NCBI GenBank assembly: GCA_035275065.1 | Contig: DATENM010000017.1 | Coordinates: 1 to 64,000, forward strand | Source of the DNA: Blastocatellia bacterium | Lineage (GTDB): Bacteria > Acidobacteriota > Blastocatellia > UBA7656 | Length of the DNA: 64,000 nucleotides | Direction of reading: 5' to 3' | Shown: in pieces, positions 55,766 through 64,000 of the stretch | How the letters are laid out: each line of letters starts with the position of its first letter | Position numbering within the stretch: position 1 is the first letter of the stretch | Program-made: the position numbers and the translations under genes | Notes under the pieces: model-generated | Databases searched by the model: none | Seen by the model: the letters and a program-made list of their open reading frames with translations, nothing else | Told to the model about the DNA's origin: nothing

Positions 55766-57778
55766 TCAATTCTCGATATCTGAAGTGCTGATGTCGAACA
55801 TGCGCATCAACCGCAAGACATCCTGACGAATCAGATCCCAGCGGGGCAGCAGCGCGCTGGCATTCCGGCTGGTCGAGACCGCAATCGTGCGGTCGGTGCG
55901 GCGCGCCTGCCGCGCCAGGTCGAGCGTCGCCTGTCGCTTGCTTTGCGCGTCCTGGAGGTTGCCGATGAATCCCGCATAAAGGTTGGCGGCGTTTGCGAAA
56001 CTATTGAGCGCAAACAATAATTCCACGTCCGCATCGCTATAGGATGAGCGCCCGCTATTGTCGCCGCTCATGCCGAGCTGTCGCTTATGCTCGGCAAGCA
56101 GGTCGCCGGCACGGCTTTGAATGCTCCTGACCATATTCGCCAGCGTCTCTCCGGCCGGTGAGCTGGTTGAATCGGGATTCGAAGTTGCTGCCGGCGTTGC
56201 GCGGCCGAGCGCGATTTCTTGATCTGCTCCGGCAGAATGGATGACCACGCGCCTGACGTGCTGGACACCTTCACGCACAGTGAGCTCGATCTTGCCCCGC
56301 GTCAGGGCCTGCGTCACCATACCTGTCGGGCGGACGGCACGCGCATAAACGTCAAGGGTGTCGCCATTGACAACAGAATCGCCGTACCAGCGCCAGCCGC
56401 CGGTATTCGCCTGAACATTCATCAGCACATAGATTGCGCCATCAACGGCGCGCGTTGCCGTCGCCGATAGCACATTGGCGAGCAGCGTGTCTTGGGTTGA
56501 CCGGGTCTCGGGGCGCGTTACCGATGGCTTCTGCGGTTGTTTTACCTGGCTTACAGGACGAGCGCCATTGAGTCCCAGATTCTTTGCCGTGGCGTCGTCG
56601 AGCGTGCCGCTTTCCGGCAGCTTATGCTCGCGCTGATAAGTTTTCAGAGAATTCGTCGAACGTGGCGACCACTGGTCGGCAACCTCGCCTTCGTAGTAGC
56701 CTTCGTCGCGTAAGGCGGCCTGCGCTCGCCGTGTCATTTCGGGCGAATTCAACGGCAAAGGCTCAGCGGCTGCCGGAGGTGGCGCGCCGGCGCTATCGTT
56801 CTCATCACGATCCGGCGCATTCTCGTGTCGAGTCGGTTCAACCGGTTGCCTCGAAGAAGGCGGCTCGGCAGGCTGGCGTGAAGGCTGTGTGTCCGCCGGT
56901 TCCGGCTCTGGCTCGGCCTCCACAGGCCGCCGGGATGCGCGGTCATCAATCGGCTGCCGGTCATCACGGGGCTGGCGTTCGGGCTGGGTTTCGTCCGGCT
57001 GCCGCCCGGCTCGATTGTCCGTCACCACAGGGTCGCGCTGATCGGGATAGGTATTATCATTTCGATTATTGGTCGCTACGGGGTCGCTGGCGGTTCCGCC
57101 CTGGATTGCCAGTGTGCGACGCAACTGGACTCCAAAAGGCGTACCGCTCGGCACACGCGCTTCTTCACCCTTCGAAAAGAGAACGCTGGCGATGACAGCT
57201 CCGGCTCCAGCCGCGCCGCCGACGACTGCGCCTTTTGCGCCGCCGCCGATGGCGCCAAGCACGGCGCCGATCACGCCGCCGCCGCCGATAAACACCCCCG
57301 TCCGCCGATCATTGCGGCCAGAAACGCGATTCTCGTCGTCAATCTGTCGGCGTATCTCAGGGTCGTCCGAAGTCAGCGACGCATCGAGCGCCAGACGGCT
57401 GCCGTCGGGTAATACCAGGTTATCGAATTCGACGGCGATGATTCCGGAGCGGGCCATGCGTCGGGCCGGCGTCACCTGTGTGACGTGGCCTTCGACGATA
57501 GCGCCCGCCGGGATTACCCGCGCGCCATCAATGATGACAGGGACTGTAACGGTCGCGGTAAAGCGGTCGCCGACACGATTGGATTTGGAGGTCAGCGTTG
57601 AATCCATTCGCACGCTAATGACTGTGTTTTCAGGAATGACCCCGGAACCTACCGGCGTTTGTCGCCCGCCATAGCGTGGGCGATTTTGCTGTATTGCCCC
57701 GGCGGCGTCCATACTCGCAAGCAGCGACACCAGCAGCAAACAAGCCAGCCACGTTCTTCCAATCCATCGGTTACTCAT
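55766..57778 (-). CDS. Secreted glycine-zipper / peptidoglycan-binding protein
   Basis: 670 residues from ATG 57778, where a GGAGG lies about 9 bases upstream; the frame reaches 57814. Signal peptide (about 1-28, LACLLLVSLLASMDAAGA). Residues about 45-140 look like a beta domain with TVISVRMDSTLTSKSNRVGD. A glycine zipper follows (GVFIGGGGVIGAVLGAIGG and on to about 200). A long disordered Arg/Gln/Pro-rich part (RQPDETQPERQPRDDRQP and similar, about 245-345) precedes a peptidoglycan-binding domain (ALRDEGYYEGEVADQWSPRS, about 365-415). The rest is helical and beta of unknown fold. It probably sits in the outer envelope. No lytic motif was found. Confidence 0.75.
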   Translation of the reverse strand: MSNRWIGRTWLACLLLVSLLASMDAAGAIQQNRPRYGGRQTPVGSGVIPENTVISVRMDSTLTSKSNRVGDRFTATVTVPVIIDGARVIPAGAIVEGHVTQVTPARRMARSGIIAVEFDNLVLPDGSRLALDASLTSDDPEIRRQIDDENRVSGRNDRRTGVFIGGGGVIGAVLGAIGGGAKGAVVGGAAGAGAVIASVLFSKGEEARVPSGTPFGVQLRRTLAIQGGTASDPVATNNRNDNTYPDQRDPVVTDNRAGRQPDETQPERQPRDDRQPIDDRASRRPVEAEPEPEPADTQPSRQPAEPPSSRQPVEPTRHENAPDRDENDSAGAPPPAAAEPLPLNSPEMTRRAQAALRDEGYYEGEVADQWSPRSTNSLKTYQREHKLPESGTLDDATAKNLGLNGARPVSQVKQPQKPSVTRPETRSTQDTLLANVLSATATRAVDGAIYVLMNVQANTGGWRWYGDSVVNGDTLDVYARAVRPTGMVTQALTRGKIELTVREGVQHVRRVVIHSAGADQEIALGRATPAATSNPDSTSSPAGETLANMVRSIQSRAGDLLAEHKRQLGMSGDNSGRSSYSDADVELLFALNSFANAANLYAGFIGNLQDAQSKRQATLDLARQARRTDRTIAVSTSRNASALLPRWDLIRQDVLRLMRMFDISTSDIEN

Positions 57779-57965
57779 AAGCCTGACCTCCCGGCATTTT
57801 GTCTGGGATGACAATTCTCTGATTCTTTGTGACGATCCGAGGTGTGCCGTCTGTTGTCCGCCCGAGCAAATAAATGCCTGCCCAGAGAAAATGCCTCAAA
57901 GAATAGTAACACCCCTGGCCAGAGTCAGCATCAAGTTTCCTTCGGGCTGGAACACTGAGGGGACG

Positions 57966-57996
57966 GTGTGGCGCAATCTGTTAGATTGCGCCACAC
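57966..57996. repeat. Perfect 14-bp hairpin with 3-base loop
   Basis: GTGTGGCGCAATCT (57966-57979) and AGATTGCGCCACAC (57983-57996) pair exactly. It begins 10 bases after the kinase stop at 58006 on the minus strand and is a transcript-end hairpin; no T-run follows. Confidence 0.75.
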
Positions 57997-58005
57997 GGCA
58001 AGCCT

Positions 58006-59721
58006 TTAGCCGTTGATCGGCAATCGCACAGTGGCGGTGGTTCCCTTCCCCTTTTGGCTGCGGACGCTCAACTCGCCCTGATGTAGCTCAGTGATCTTGC
58101 GGGCGATGGCCATTCCGAGCCCCGTGCCTTTTTCTTTGGTCGTGTAGAACGGCTCGAATAAGCGTCGCAGGGTTTCCGCGTCCATTCCTGCGCCGTGGTC
58201 AACGATCTCGACCATCACCTGACCATTGCCGTCAGAATTCGTGCGCAACTCGACGCTTTTGCCTGGCTCGCTGGCTTCAATAGCATTTATTATCAGATTC
58301 AAGAAGAGCTTCTTCAGCTCGGTCTCGTCGAACTGGCCCGCCGGCAATTGCTTGGCGTATTGCCTCTTGATTTCCATACCTTTTGCCGCCAGCCGGTCGG
58401 CCACCATCGGGACAATCTCGTCCAACAGATGATTCAGGTTCAAGGGCGATTTCTGCAACTCTTTCGGCCTCGCATAATCCGATAGCTCGGCCACCACGGT
58501 TGCCAGGTGGTCAACGCTGCGCTCGATGACAGCGACGGTCTCCAGGTCACAGCTCTTGCCCTCAGGCTGGCGCTTCAAGACTTCGGCGGCGAAGCGGATG
58601 CTGCCGAGCGGGTTTTTGATCTCGTGGGCGATCTGCGCAGTCATCTGGCCGATGGCGCTCAAGGCGCGGTTGCGTTGCAATTCGGTTTGCGCCCGCACTT
58701 CCTCAGTCACATCGACAAAGACCAGAATCAAGCCACGCGGGGTATCGCCTAACATCAGCGGCGAGCTGAAGACGTCCAACAGCATGCCGCTATCGCCCTG
58801 CAAACGGCCCTGGTAATGGCTCGCCTGCTCGGTCGCAGACAAACTGCGGGCGACCAGCGCGACCATCTCATCGTTTCCGGCCAGAAGCTCAGTATAATGC
58901 TGGCCGGCGGCGGATTGCAGGCCGGTCTGCCGCCGGAAAGATTCGCTGATCGTTTCGACGCGGCCTTCCTCGGTCAGGACGATCACGCCTGAATGCATAC
59001 TGTCGAGCAAGGATTGCAGGTAATCGCGCGACTCTGAGCTTTCGGCGTAAGCGCCGCTCAGTTGCTTGAGGATGCGGCGAATCTCGTAGAGCGTTAGAAG
59101 TGCCACAATGCTGCTGACAGCAAGGACGAGCAGCGTCACCGAAAATTCTTTACGCCGCTCGCGCCGGCCCAGGTCTTCAATGCGTTTATCATTCTCCAAT
59201 TGGCCTTCAGTCACCAGCAGGTCGAGCGCCGCCAGAGCATTCATCATGCGCTCGCGCTCCTCGAACCATCCGACAGGCACAGGCGAATTGATCTTCTCCC
59301 AATACGACTGAAAAGCGGCTTCGAACTCGCGCCATGCCTCCGTGTTCGTGATGGCCGAAGGCTTGGCGTCCACGATGCGCGCATCCATCTCGGCCTTCAG
59401 GTCATTGAGCCGCTGGCGCGCAGCGAACGCCAGCAGCCGCTGGTCGCCGTTGGCCAGCACAGTCAATGCCTGGGATTGAATCTTCCCGGCGGTTTCGCTG
59501 ACGCGGCGGACGACCCGCTCGCGACTCACTTCGGTCTGGCGGATCAGCGTGACCTCCGCCTCCATCTCGACAAAGCTGCGGTAGGCCGTGAAGCCGAGAA
59601 TCGTGACCAGCGCGAGCAGCGCCAGGAAGCCAACCAGCAGGACATCCCGGACCACCGATTCGGTTCGCCTTGTGAGATTGAACAGCCGTCTTGGCAGTCT
59701 GGCCATAACCCTCTGGGACAT
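58006..59721 (-). CDS. Membrane sensor histidine kinase (NtrB-like core)
   Basis: 571 residues. Two membrane helices (about 27-45 and 193-212) flank a periplasmic sensor region (about 46-190) of four-helix look, rich in Glu/Arg. A PAS domain follows (about 235-340, MHSGVIVLTEEGRVETISES), then HisKA with phospho-His366 (IAHEIKNPLGSIRFAAEVLK) and HATPase_c (NLIINAIEASE, DHGAGMD, KGTGLGMAIARKI). Signal unknown. It starts 7 bases after the SbcC-like stop (59729), so it may be co-transcribed with that gene; ATG 59706 is an alternative start. The second NtrC-type activator at 52841 is the best candidate partner. Confidence 0.9.
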   Translation of the reverse strand: MSQRVMARLPRRLFNLTRRTESVVRDVLLVGFLALLALVTILGFTAYRSFVEMEAEVTLIRQTEVSRERVVRRVSETAGKIQSQALTVLANGDQRLLAFAARQRLNDLKAEMDARIVDAKPSAITNTEAWREFEAAFQSYWEKINSPVPVGWFEERERMMNALAALDLLVTEGQLENDKRIEDLGRRERRKEFSVTLLVLAVSSIVALLTLYEIRRILKQLSGAYAESSESRDYLQSLLDSMHSGVIVLTEEGRVETISESFRRQTGLQSAAGQHYTELLAGNDEMVALVARSLSATEQASHYQGRLQGDSGMLLDVFSSPLMLGDTPRGLILVFVDVTEEVRAQTELQRNRALSAIGQMTAQIAHEIKNPLGSIRFAAEVLKRQPEGKSCDLETVAVIERSVDHLATVVAELSDYARPKELQKSPLNLNHLLDEIVPMVADRLAAKGMEIKRQYAKQLPAGQFDETELKKLFLNLIINAIEASEPGKSVELRTNSDGNGQVMVEIVDHGAGMDAETLRRLFEPFYTTKEKGTGLGMAIARKITELHQGELSVRSQKGKGTTATVRLPING

Positions 59722-59728
59722 TGCGTTG

Positions 59729-62700
59729 TCAGCTGGCTTTCACCGCGACAACGCGGTCGGTGAAGCCTTCGAAGGTATCGTCGTGGCTGATGACGAAGAG
59801 CTGGTCGAAATCGCGGATGCGGCCAATCTGTTGCGCCAGGTTGCGCCGCCGCTCTTCGTCCATGTTGGTCGTCGGCTCATCAAAGAAGGCGATGCGCATG
59901 TCGGATAGCTCTTTCAACAGCGCCAGCCGAACCGACAGTGCCGCGGCCATCTGCTCGCCGCCCGAAAGGCTGGCGAAGGGACGCTCGTGGCCGTCTTCTT
60001 CGAGAACGATTTCATAGCCCGAATCCCAGCGCAGCGTCACCATCGGGTTGCCGGTGATTTCGCGGTAGAGTTGATTGGCTTCGATAGAGATCGATTGCAG
60101 GTGCGCTTCAGTGATGAACGGGCCCGCCTTCTTGAGCAGGTCGCGCATGAAATCGGCAAGCGCGTGCAGTTGCTCGCAACGTTGGCGCTCGCCGGCGAGT
60201 GTTTCGAGCTGCTTCTTGGCGGCGATCAGCTTATCAATTTCACCATTGAGCTCGCCCAGACGCGCCTCTGTAGCGACCAACTGTGAGCCGAGCGTGGCGA
60301 CCTGTTCGATCAGCGATTCGAGACGCGCACGGGTCTCGATGTGCGCCGATTCGTCGTAAGCCACGTTGACTTCGCTCAACTCGCCTTCCATTGCGGTAAG
60401 GCGCGCGCGGCGGGCTGTCAGGTCTTCGTTGATCTGCTGCAACTCGGCCTCGCGCGCCTCTAACAATTCGGCCACCGGCTGATGCTCGACATAAGCTCGG
60501 TAATCTCTCTCAGAGCCCGCGCGCCGAGCCCGCTCGTTTGCCAGGTCTTCGTCGAGGTTGGCGAACTCGGCAAGCTCAGTCTCAAGCCCCCTCAACGCCG
60601 CCGCGTTTTGCGCTTGCTGCGTTTCAAAATTTTCAAGCTGAAGCCGCAGGTCATCCTCTCTGGCGACGGCTTCGGCGAGCAGCCGCGAGCGGCCCCGCGG
60701 ATCGGCCAATGCGGCGAGCCGCGTTTCGATTGCCGCCGCTTCATGATTCAAAGTGTCCGTTTGCTCAAGTCGCTGCTTCAGCGTCGCAACCTCTTCGCGC
60801 TTTTCGCCGCCTTCGGCCTTCAAAGCTTCCAACCGTTCGCGCAATAGATCGAGCTTGTCGTATTTCGCCTTGGCTTCACGCGCCGCCGCCATCTCGCGCT
60901 CGATTCGGACGAGGCGCTCGTCAAGCTGCCGGATGGTCTGCGCGTTGATCTTTGCGCCGCCAACCTCGCGCTCAAGGCGTGCCGCATTCTTGCGCTCTAT
61001 CTCCTGCTCCTGCGCGTAGCGTTCGCGCTGAACGCGTTGCGTGGCCAGCGCCGTCGCCGACCGCAACGCCGCCTTCGCCTCTTTTAACTCAACATGCAAC
61101 GCCTTCAGCTTACGGTCGGCGCTCGATAGCTGTTCGCGCTCGCTGCCGGCCTGCAACTTGAAAAACTGGTCGAGCCCCTGGCCGTCTTTCATGTTCAAGC
61201 AGCGTTCGGCCAGCAGCGGGCATAAGCCGCCTTTGGCCTGCGCGACAATCTCTTCATCATGTTCGACGCGCGCCCGCAGGTTAGCGGCTTGAGTGATGAG
61301 CGTTCGCTCTTCTTCTTCGAGTCGTGGCAGCTTGGCGGCGAGTTCTTCAGCGCGCAACCCGGCAGCGATCTCGCGGTCAATCGTTTGTAGCTCGCCGGCC
61401 AGCTTGGCGAGATTTGCTTGCGCGCGCTGCATCTCTTTTTGCCGCTCGATCAGTCGTTCATGCTGCACCCGCGCTTCGCGCAACTCCGCCTCCGTGTCGC
61501 GCCGTTCTTGTTCAAGCGTCGGGACGCGTTCGGCGACTTCGCGCAGTTTCTCGGCCTCCTCGATTCGTTGAGTAACGTCGCGCCATTCGCCGCGGAACTT
61601 CTGCAAGTCGTTTTCAGCGACGGTCAAGCGGCGAGAGAGCGCCTTCATTTCGCCGAGCGCCGTCTGTATCTCTGCGCGCCGCGCTTCAAGTCCTTCCTGC
61701 TCGCCGACGAGCGGCGCGAGGCGCGCTAGCTCGGACTTGCCGAGATCAATCTGCGCCAGTTTCTCGCGCTGCCCTTGAATGGTCGCTTCCAGCCGTATGC
61801 GCTGATGGTCGGCTTCCGCATGAGCCTTGCGCACCTCGTCGCGACGCAGAGCCAGCGGCTCAAGCTCCCGCAAGCGCGAATAAGCGATGTTATAGGACGC
61901 ATAGCCCGCCGCCGCCGATTCGACGACCGTGCGCGCTTCGCGTGAGCGTGCCACCTCGGCCTCGACTTCAGCGGTGCGCCGCGCCAGTTGCTCAACCTGC
62001 GGTCGCAATCCGACAATCTCCGCGGTCAAACGCTCGATTCGTTGCCGCAGCGTGCCCAGCCGCTCAAGCTCGCGGCTCGCCCGCTCCCGCCCTGCCTGCG
62101 CCGCCCCAAGCTCGGCCCTGGTCTGCGCCGCGAGCGACTCAAAGCGCGCACGTTCGGCGAACAACTCATCGAGCTTCGAAACCTCGCCCTCGATGCGCGC
62201 CATGCGCTCGCGCAGGTCGGCATCGCGCCCTTCGATCAGCTTGACCAGCGATCTTAAGTCGTCCGCGGAGCGCTGGTATTCATCAACCCGCAGCACACGG
62301 TCAAAGCTCACTTTGCGGCGCGCCGGCTGCTCGGCGAAGTCGACTGTGAACATGCCTTGCGGCACGCCGATGGTCGAGGTAAACAGGGTTCTCAAGTCGG
62401 TCGTCGGGTCAACGCCGAGGTGTTGCTTGAGCCAGCCGGCCACCTGTTGCTTCTGCTCGACCAGGCGCAGCTTGGTGATGGGGTCATAGATGTAATAGCC
62501 CGTCGAGGTGTCGCGATGCACGGTGTACTGGCGCCCGTCCTGCGACGAAACAAAGGTGACGCGGGCGATTCCTTTCTTGGCGCCGCGCCGCAGGAAGTCT
62601 TCTTTTTTGTAGGGCAATTGATCGAAGAGGGTCCAGGCGATGGCCTCGATAATCGTCGTCTTGCCGGCGCCGTTCGGCCCGCTGATCGCTGTGACGCCCG

Positions 62701-62767
62701 GCTCGAACTCGAAGCTCGCTTCCTCGTAGTTCTTGATGTTCTCTAGCTCGACTTTGCTGATCAGCAT
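59729..62767 (-). CDS. sbcC: Rad50/SbcC-like SMC-family ATPase
   Basis: 1012 residues. N-terminal Walker A SGPNGAGKTTIIEAI (29-43), long coiled coils (about 180-500 and 530-850), and the C-terminal signature LSGGEQMAAALSVRLALLKE with Walker B MRIAFFDEPTTNMDEE and a switch His in VISHDDTFE. At the hinge, the usual zinc hook Cys-x2-Cys is replaced by LCPLLAERCLNMKDG, Cys516 and Cys523 being 6 residues apart. It would process DNA ends with an SbcD/Mre11 nuclease, but no such gene is adjacent. Length is near that of SbcC (about 1000). Upstream 217 bases separate it from the divergent small membrane protein. Confidence 0.88.
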   Translation of the reverse strand: MLISKVELENIKNYEEASFEFEPGVTAISGPNGAGKTTIIEAIAWTLFDQLPYKKEDFLRRGAKKGIARVTFVSSQDGRQYTVHRDTSTGYYIYDPITKLRLVEQKQQVAGWLKQHLGVDPTTDLRTLFTSTIGVPQGMFTVDFAEQPARRKVSFDRVLRVDEYQRSADDLRSLVKLIEGRDADLRERMARIEGEVSKLDELFAERARFESLAAQTRAELGAAQAGRERASRELERLGTLRQRIERLTAEIVGLRPQVEQLARRTAEVEAEVARSREARTVVESAAAGYASYNIAYSRLRELEPLALRRDEVRKAHAEADHQRIRLEATIQGQREKLAQIDLGKSELARLAPLVGEQEGLEARRAEIQTALGEMKALSRRLTVAENDLQKFRGEWRDVTQRIEEAEKLREVAERVPTLEQERRDTEAELREARVQHERLIERQKEMQRAQANLAKLAGELQTIDREIAAGLRAEELAAKLPRLEEEERTLITQAANLRARVEHDEEIVAQAKGGLCPLLAERCLNMKDGQGLDQFFKLQAGSEREQLSSADRKLKALHVELKEAKAALRSATALATQRVQRERYAQEQEIERKNAARLEREVGGAKINAQTIRQLDERLVRIEREMAAAREAKAKYDKLDLLRERLEALKAEGGEKREEVATLKQRLEQTDTLNHEAAAIETRLAALADPRGRSRLLAEAVAREDDLRLQLENFETQQAQNAAALRGLETELAEFANLDEDLANERARRAGSERDYRAYVEHQPVAELLEAREAELQQINEDLTARRARLTAMEGELSEVNVAYDESAHIETRARLESLIEQVATLGSQLVATEARLGELNGEIDKLIAAKKQLETLAGERQRCEQLHALADFMRDLLKKAGPFITEAHLQSISIEANQLYREITGNPMVTLRWDSGYEIVLEEDGHERPFASLSGGEQMAAALSVRLALLKELSDMRIAFFDEPTTNMDEERRRNLAQQIGRIRDFDQLFVISHDDTFEGFTDRVVAVKAS

Positions 62768-62984
62768 GCGTTGTGACCTGTGATCCCTCTTCTCCGGGTG
62801 AGGATTGTTTGTTCAGCAGCAATTCTAACACGCCGGTACGGCCAGGCGAAATTGCTGCCCGGCGGTTGATTCAAGGCCATTATTGCGGCTAATATGAGCG
62901 CTTGAGAACCCCATGCGCAGAGCCGCGATTCGGCGCGCTCGCCTCACCGCATTGATAGACTCCCCGGAGACACAGGCAAAGAGT

Positions 62985-63401
62985 ATGGCAATCCTCCTGA
63001 TTATTCTTGGCGCAGCGGCGCTGGCCCTGATCGGCTGGTATGGTTATCGCTACTACCAGGATCGGCTAGAGCGCCGCATGAGCGAAAACGAATACAACAC
63101 CGCGGTGACGCTGTGGGAGTTCGCCAAGCGAATCAAATCGGAAATCGATCAAGTGTTGCGCAGCGGCAAGGGCGTTCTCAATTTCACCAACATCACCATC
63201 CCATCGAGCGCCGGCTACCGCCTGTCGCTGGAACTGATCGGCACCTATTTCCGCGTCCACGCCGTGCCGGCGCGCTATGCCAAAACCGGCAAGTTATCTT
63301 TTGTAGCCGACACCACACTGACCGTGCGCGCCGCTGACCACCAGGGCCAATCGGCCTTGATCGAAGACGACGAGTATCAAGGGATTGAGGCGAGTGACTA
63401 G
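62985..63401 (+). CDS. Small membrane protein with soluble C-terminal domain
   Basis: 138 residues from ATG 62985 (the frame extends upstream without a ribosome site). An N-terminal helix (LLIILGAAALALIGWYGYRY, about 3-22) is the only membrane segment. A linker with DRLERRMSENEY leads to a soluble part with VTLWEFAKRIKSEIDQVLRS, LNFTNITIPSSAGYRLSLEL and YFRVHAVPARYAKTGKLSFV, which reads like an anchored pseudopilin or DUF2950-type fold. The short N-terminal helix starting directly at Met is not a prepilin leader. No family is recognised. It sits between sbcC and a repeat. Confidence 0.6.
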   Translation: MAILLIILGAAALALIGWYGYRYYQDRLERRMSENEYNTAVTLWEFAKRIKSEIDQVLRSGKGVLNFTNITIPSSAGYRLSLELIGTYFRVHAVPARYAKTGKLSFVADTTLTVRAADHQGQSALIEDDEYQGIEASD

Positions 63402-63418
63402 GTAGGATTGCAATCGGG

Positions 63419-63478
63419 TGTAGCGCAAGGCGGTTAGCTTGCGCAGCGCCTCGCGCAAGCTAACCGCCTTGCGCTACA
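63419..63478. repeat. Perfect 26-bp inverted repeat
   Basis: Arms 63419-63444 and 63453-63478 are exact reverse complements with an 8-base loop. It begins 17 bases after the small membrane protein stop and may end its transcript; no T-run follows. Another of the varied long palindromes at gene ends here. Confidence 0.85.
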
Positions 63479-63566
63479 TCTCTTCTTCGCCTCTAGTCTC
63501 TGGTCGTCAATCGTGCTACAGTTTCCGGGCAATTCAGCGCGCCATCAATGCATTCAGCGGGCGATT

Positions 63567-64000
63567 ATGGATTTTTCGATTCCGCAGGAATATCTCGACT
63601 TCAAGGCGGCAGTCTATCAATTCGCCAGCGAGCGGCTACAACCGCGCGCCCAGGAGCTAGACGCCCGCGGCGAGTTTAGCTGGGAGAACTGGCGCGATAT
63701 GGCCGGCATGGGATTGCTCGGCCTGCCCTTCCCCGAACGCTATGGCGGCAGCGAGGCGAGCCCGCTTGCCACCTGCCTGGCCATGGAAGCGGTCGCCGCC
63801 GCAGGCGTTGATGCCGGGACACCGCTCGCCTGGGGAGCCCATACGATCCTCTGTGGCGTCCCCATCTGGCTGCTTGGCAACGCCGCGCAAAAGGAAAAGT
63901 ATCTGCCGAAGCTCTGTTCGGGTGAATGGGTCGGAGCCTTCGGGCTGACCGAGCCGGGCTCCGGTTCGGACGCCGCAGCGATGAAGACGTTTGCCGAGAA
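63567..64000 (+). CDS. Acyl-CoA dehydrogenase, C-terminus beyond window edge
   Basis: ATG 63567 opens a frame to the window edge (about 144 residues). [36 protein letters not shown] and the FAD/substrate motif [17 protein letters not shown] identify the family; the catalytic Glu lies beyond the edge. It oxidises acyl-CoA to 2-enoyl-CoA. Chain-length or branched specificity cannot be told from this fragment. The start is supported by the N-terminus but lacks a strong ribosome site. Confidence 0.88.
   Translation, partial: MDFSIPQEYLDFKAAVYQFASERLQPRAQELDARGEFSWENWRDMAGMGLLGLPFPERYGGSEASPLATCLAMEAVAAAGVDAGTPLAWGAHTILCGVPIWLLGNAAQKEKYLPKLCSGEWVGAFGLTEPGSGSDAAAMKTFAE

Overview
The window is GC-rich, densely coded bacterial chromosome with no rRNA, tRNA, CRISPR array, transposase or phage gene that I can see. 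A diderm (Gram-negative type) envelope is indicated by lpxD, two lipobox proteins, a predicted outer-membrane beta-barrel, a peptidoglycan-binding secreted protein and a pilus-assembly operon. Menaquinone appears to be made by the futalosine route (mqnE). The mix of secreted TPR, PD40, S41, PIG-L and zinc-ribbon proteins with a futalosine-route gene suggests an Acidobacteriota member, possibly Blastocatellia. That placement is inference from gene content; no marker gene here proves it.

Layout. 0-5 kb: an edge-truncated lipoprotein, then a soluble hybrid sensor kinase overlapping an NtrC-type sigma-54 activator; the kinase gene uses ATA and AGG codons more than its neighbours. 5-18 kb: HtrA protease, an operon of GNAT acyltransferase / enolase-superfamily racemase-synthase / short-chain reductase, a 57-residue membrane protein, DUF72, a secreted PD40 beta-propeller, an FHA-like membrane serine protease, a secreted TPR protein and P5C dehydrogenase. 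18-27 kb: S41 peptidase, PIG-L deacetylase, amino-acid permease, and a PilN-PilO-PilP-like-pseudopilin operon. 27-38 kb: zinc-ribbon membrane proteins, a thioredoxin-like DUF255 protein, glutaminyl cyclase, a CuA-type cupredoxin fused to a beta-barrel, MgtE, a ribbon-helix-helix protein and MqnE. 38-48 kb: TetR regulator, a small 2Fe-2S protein, RpiA, glutaredoxin, LOG-like protein, a second DUF72, YgfZ, secreted peroxiredoxin, A-type Fe-S carrier, Mrp and XerD. 48-53 kb: LpxD, an unknown basic protein, ParB, ParA, bifunctional nuclease and SSB. 53-64 kb: a second sigma-54 activator, glycerate kinase, a glycine-zipper/peptidoglycan-binding protein, a membrane sensor kinase, a Rad50/SbcC-like ATPase, a small membrane protein and an edge-truncated acyl-CoA dehydrogenase.

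How the parts work together. Fe-S and redox maintenance genes (YgfZ, A-type carrier, Mrp, glutaredoxin, peroxiredoxin, 2Fe-2S protein) concentrate at 39.8-47.1 kb. Chromosome maintenance genes (XerD, ParAB, SSB, SbcC-like) lie at 47.4-62.8 kb. Two NtrC-type systems imply sigma-54 control of unknown target genes.

Several gene 3' ends carry long perfect inverted repeats of different sequence, which look like dispersed palindromic elements doubling as terminators. The most interesting items are the CuA-beta-barrel fusion, an apparent N-succinylamino-acid racemase operon in a futalosine-pathway organism, the FHA-like transmembrane protease, and the reduced pilus operon with an atypical pseudopilin.
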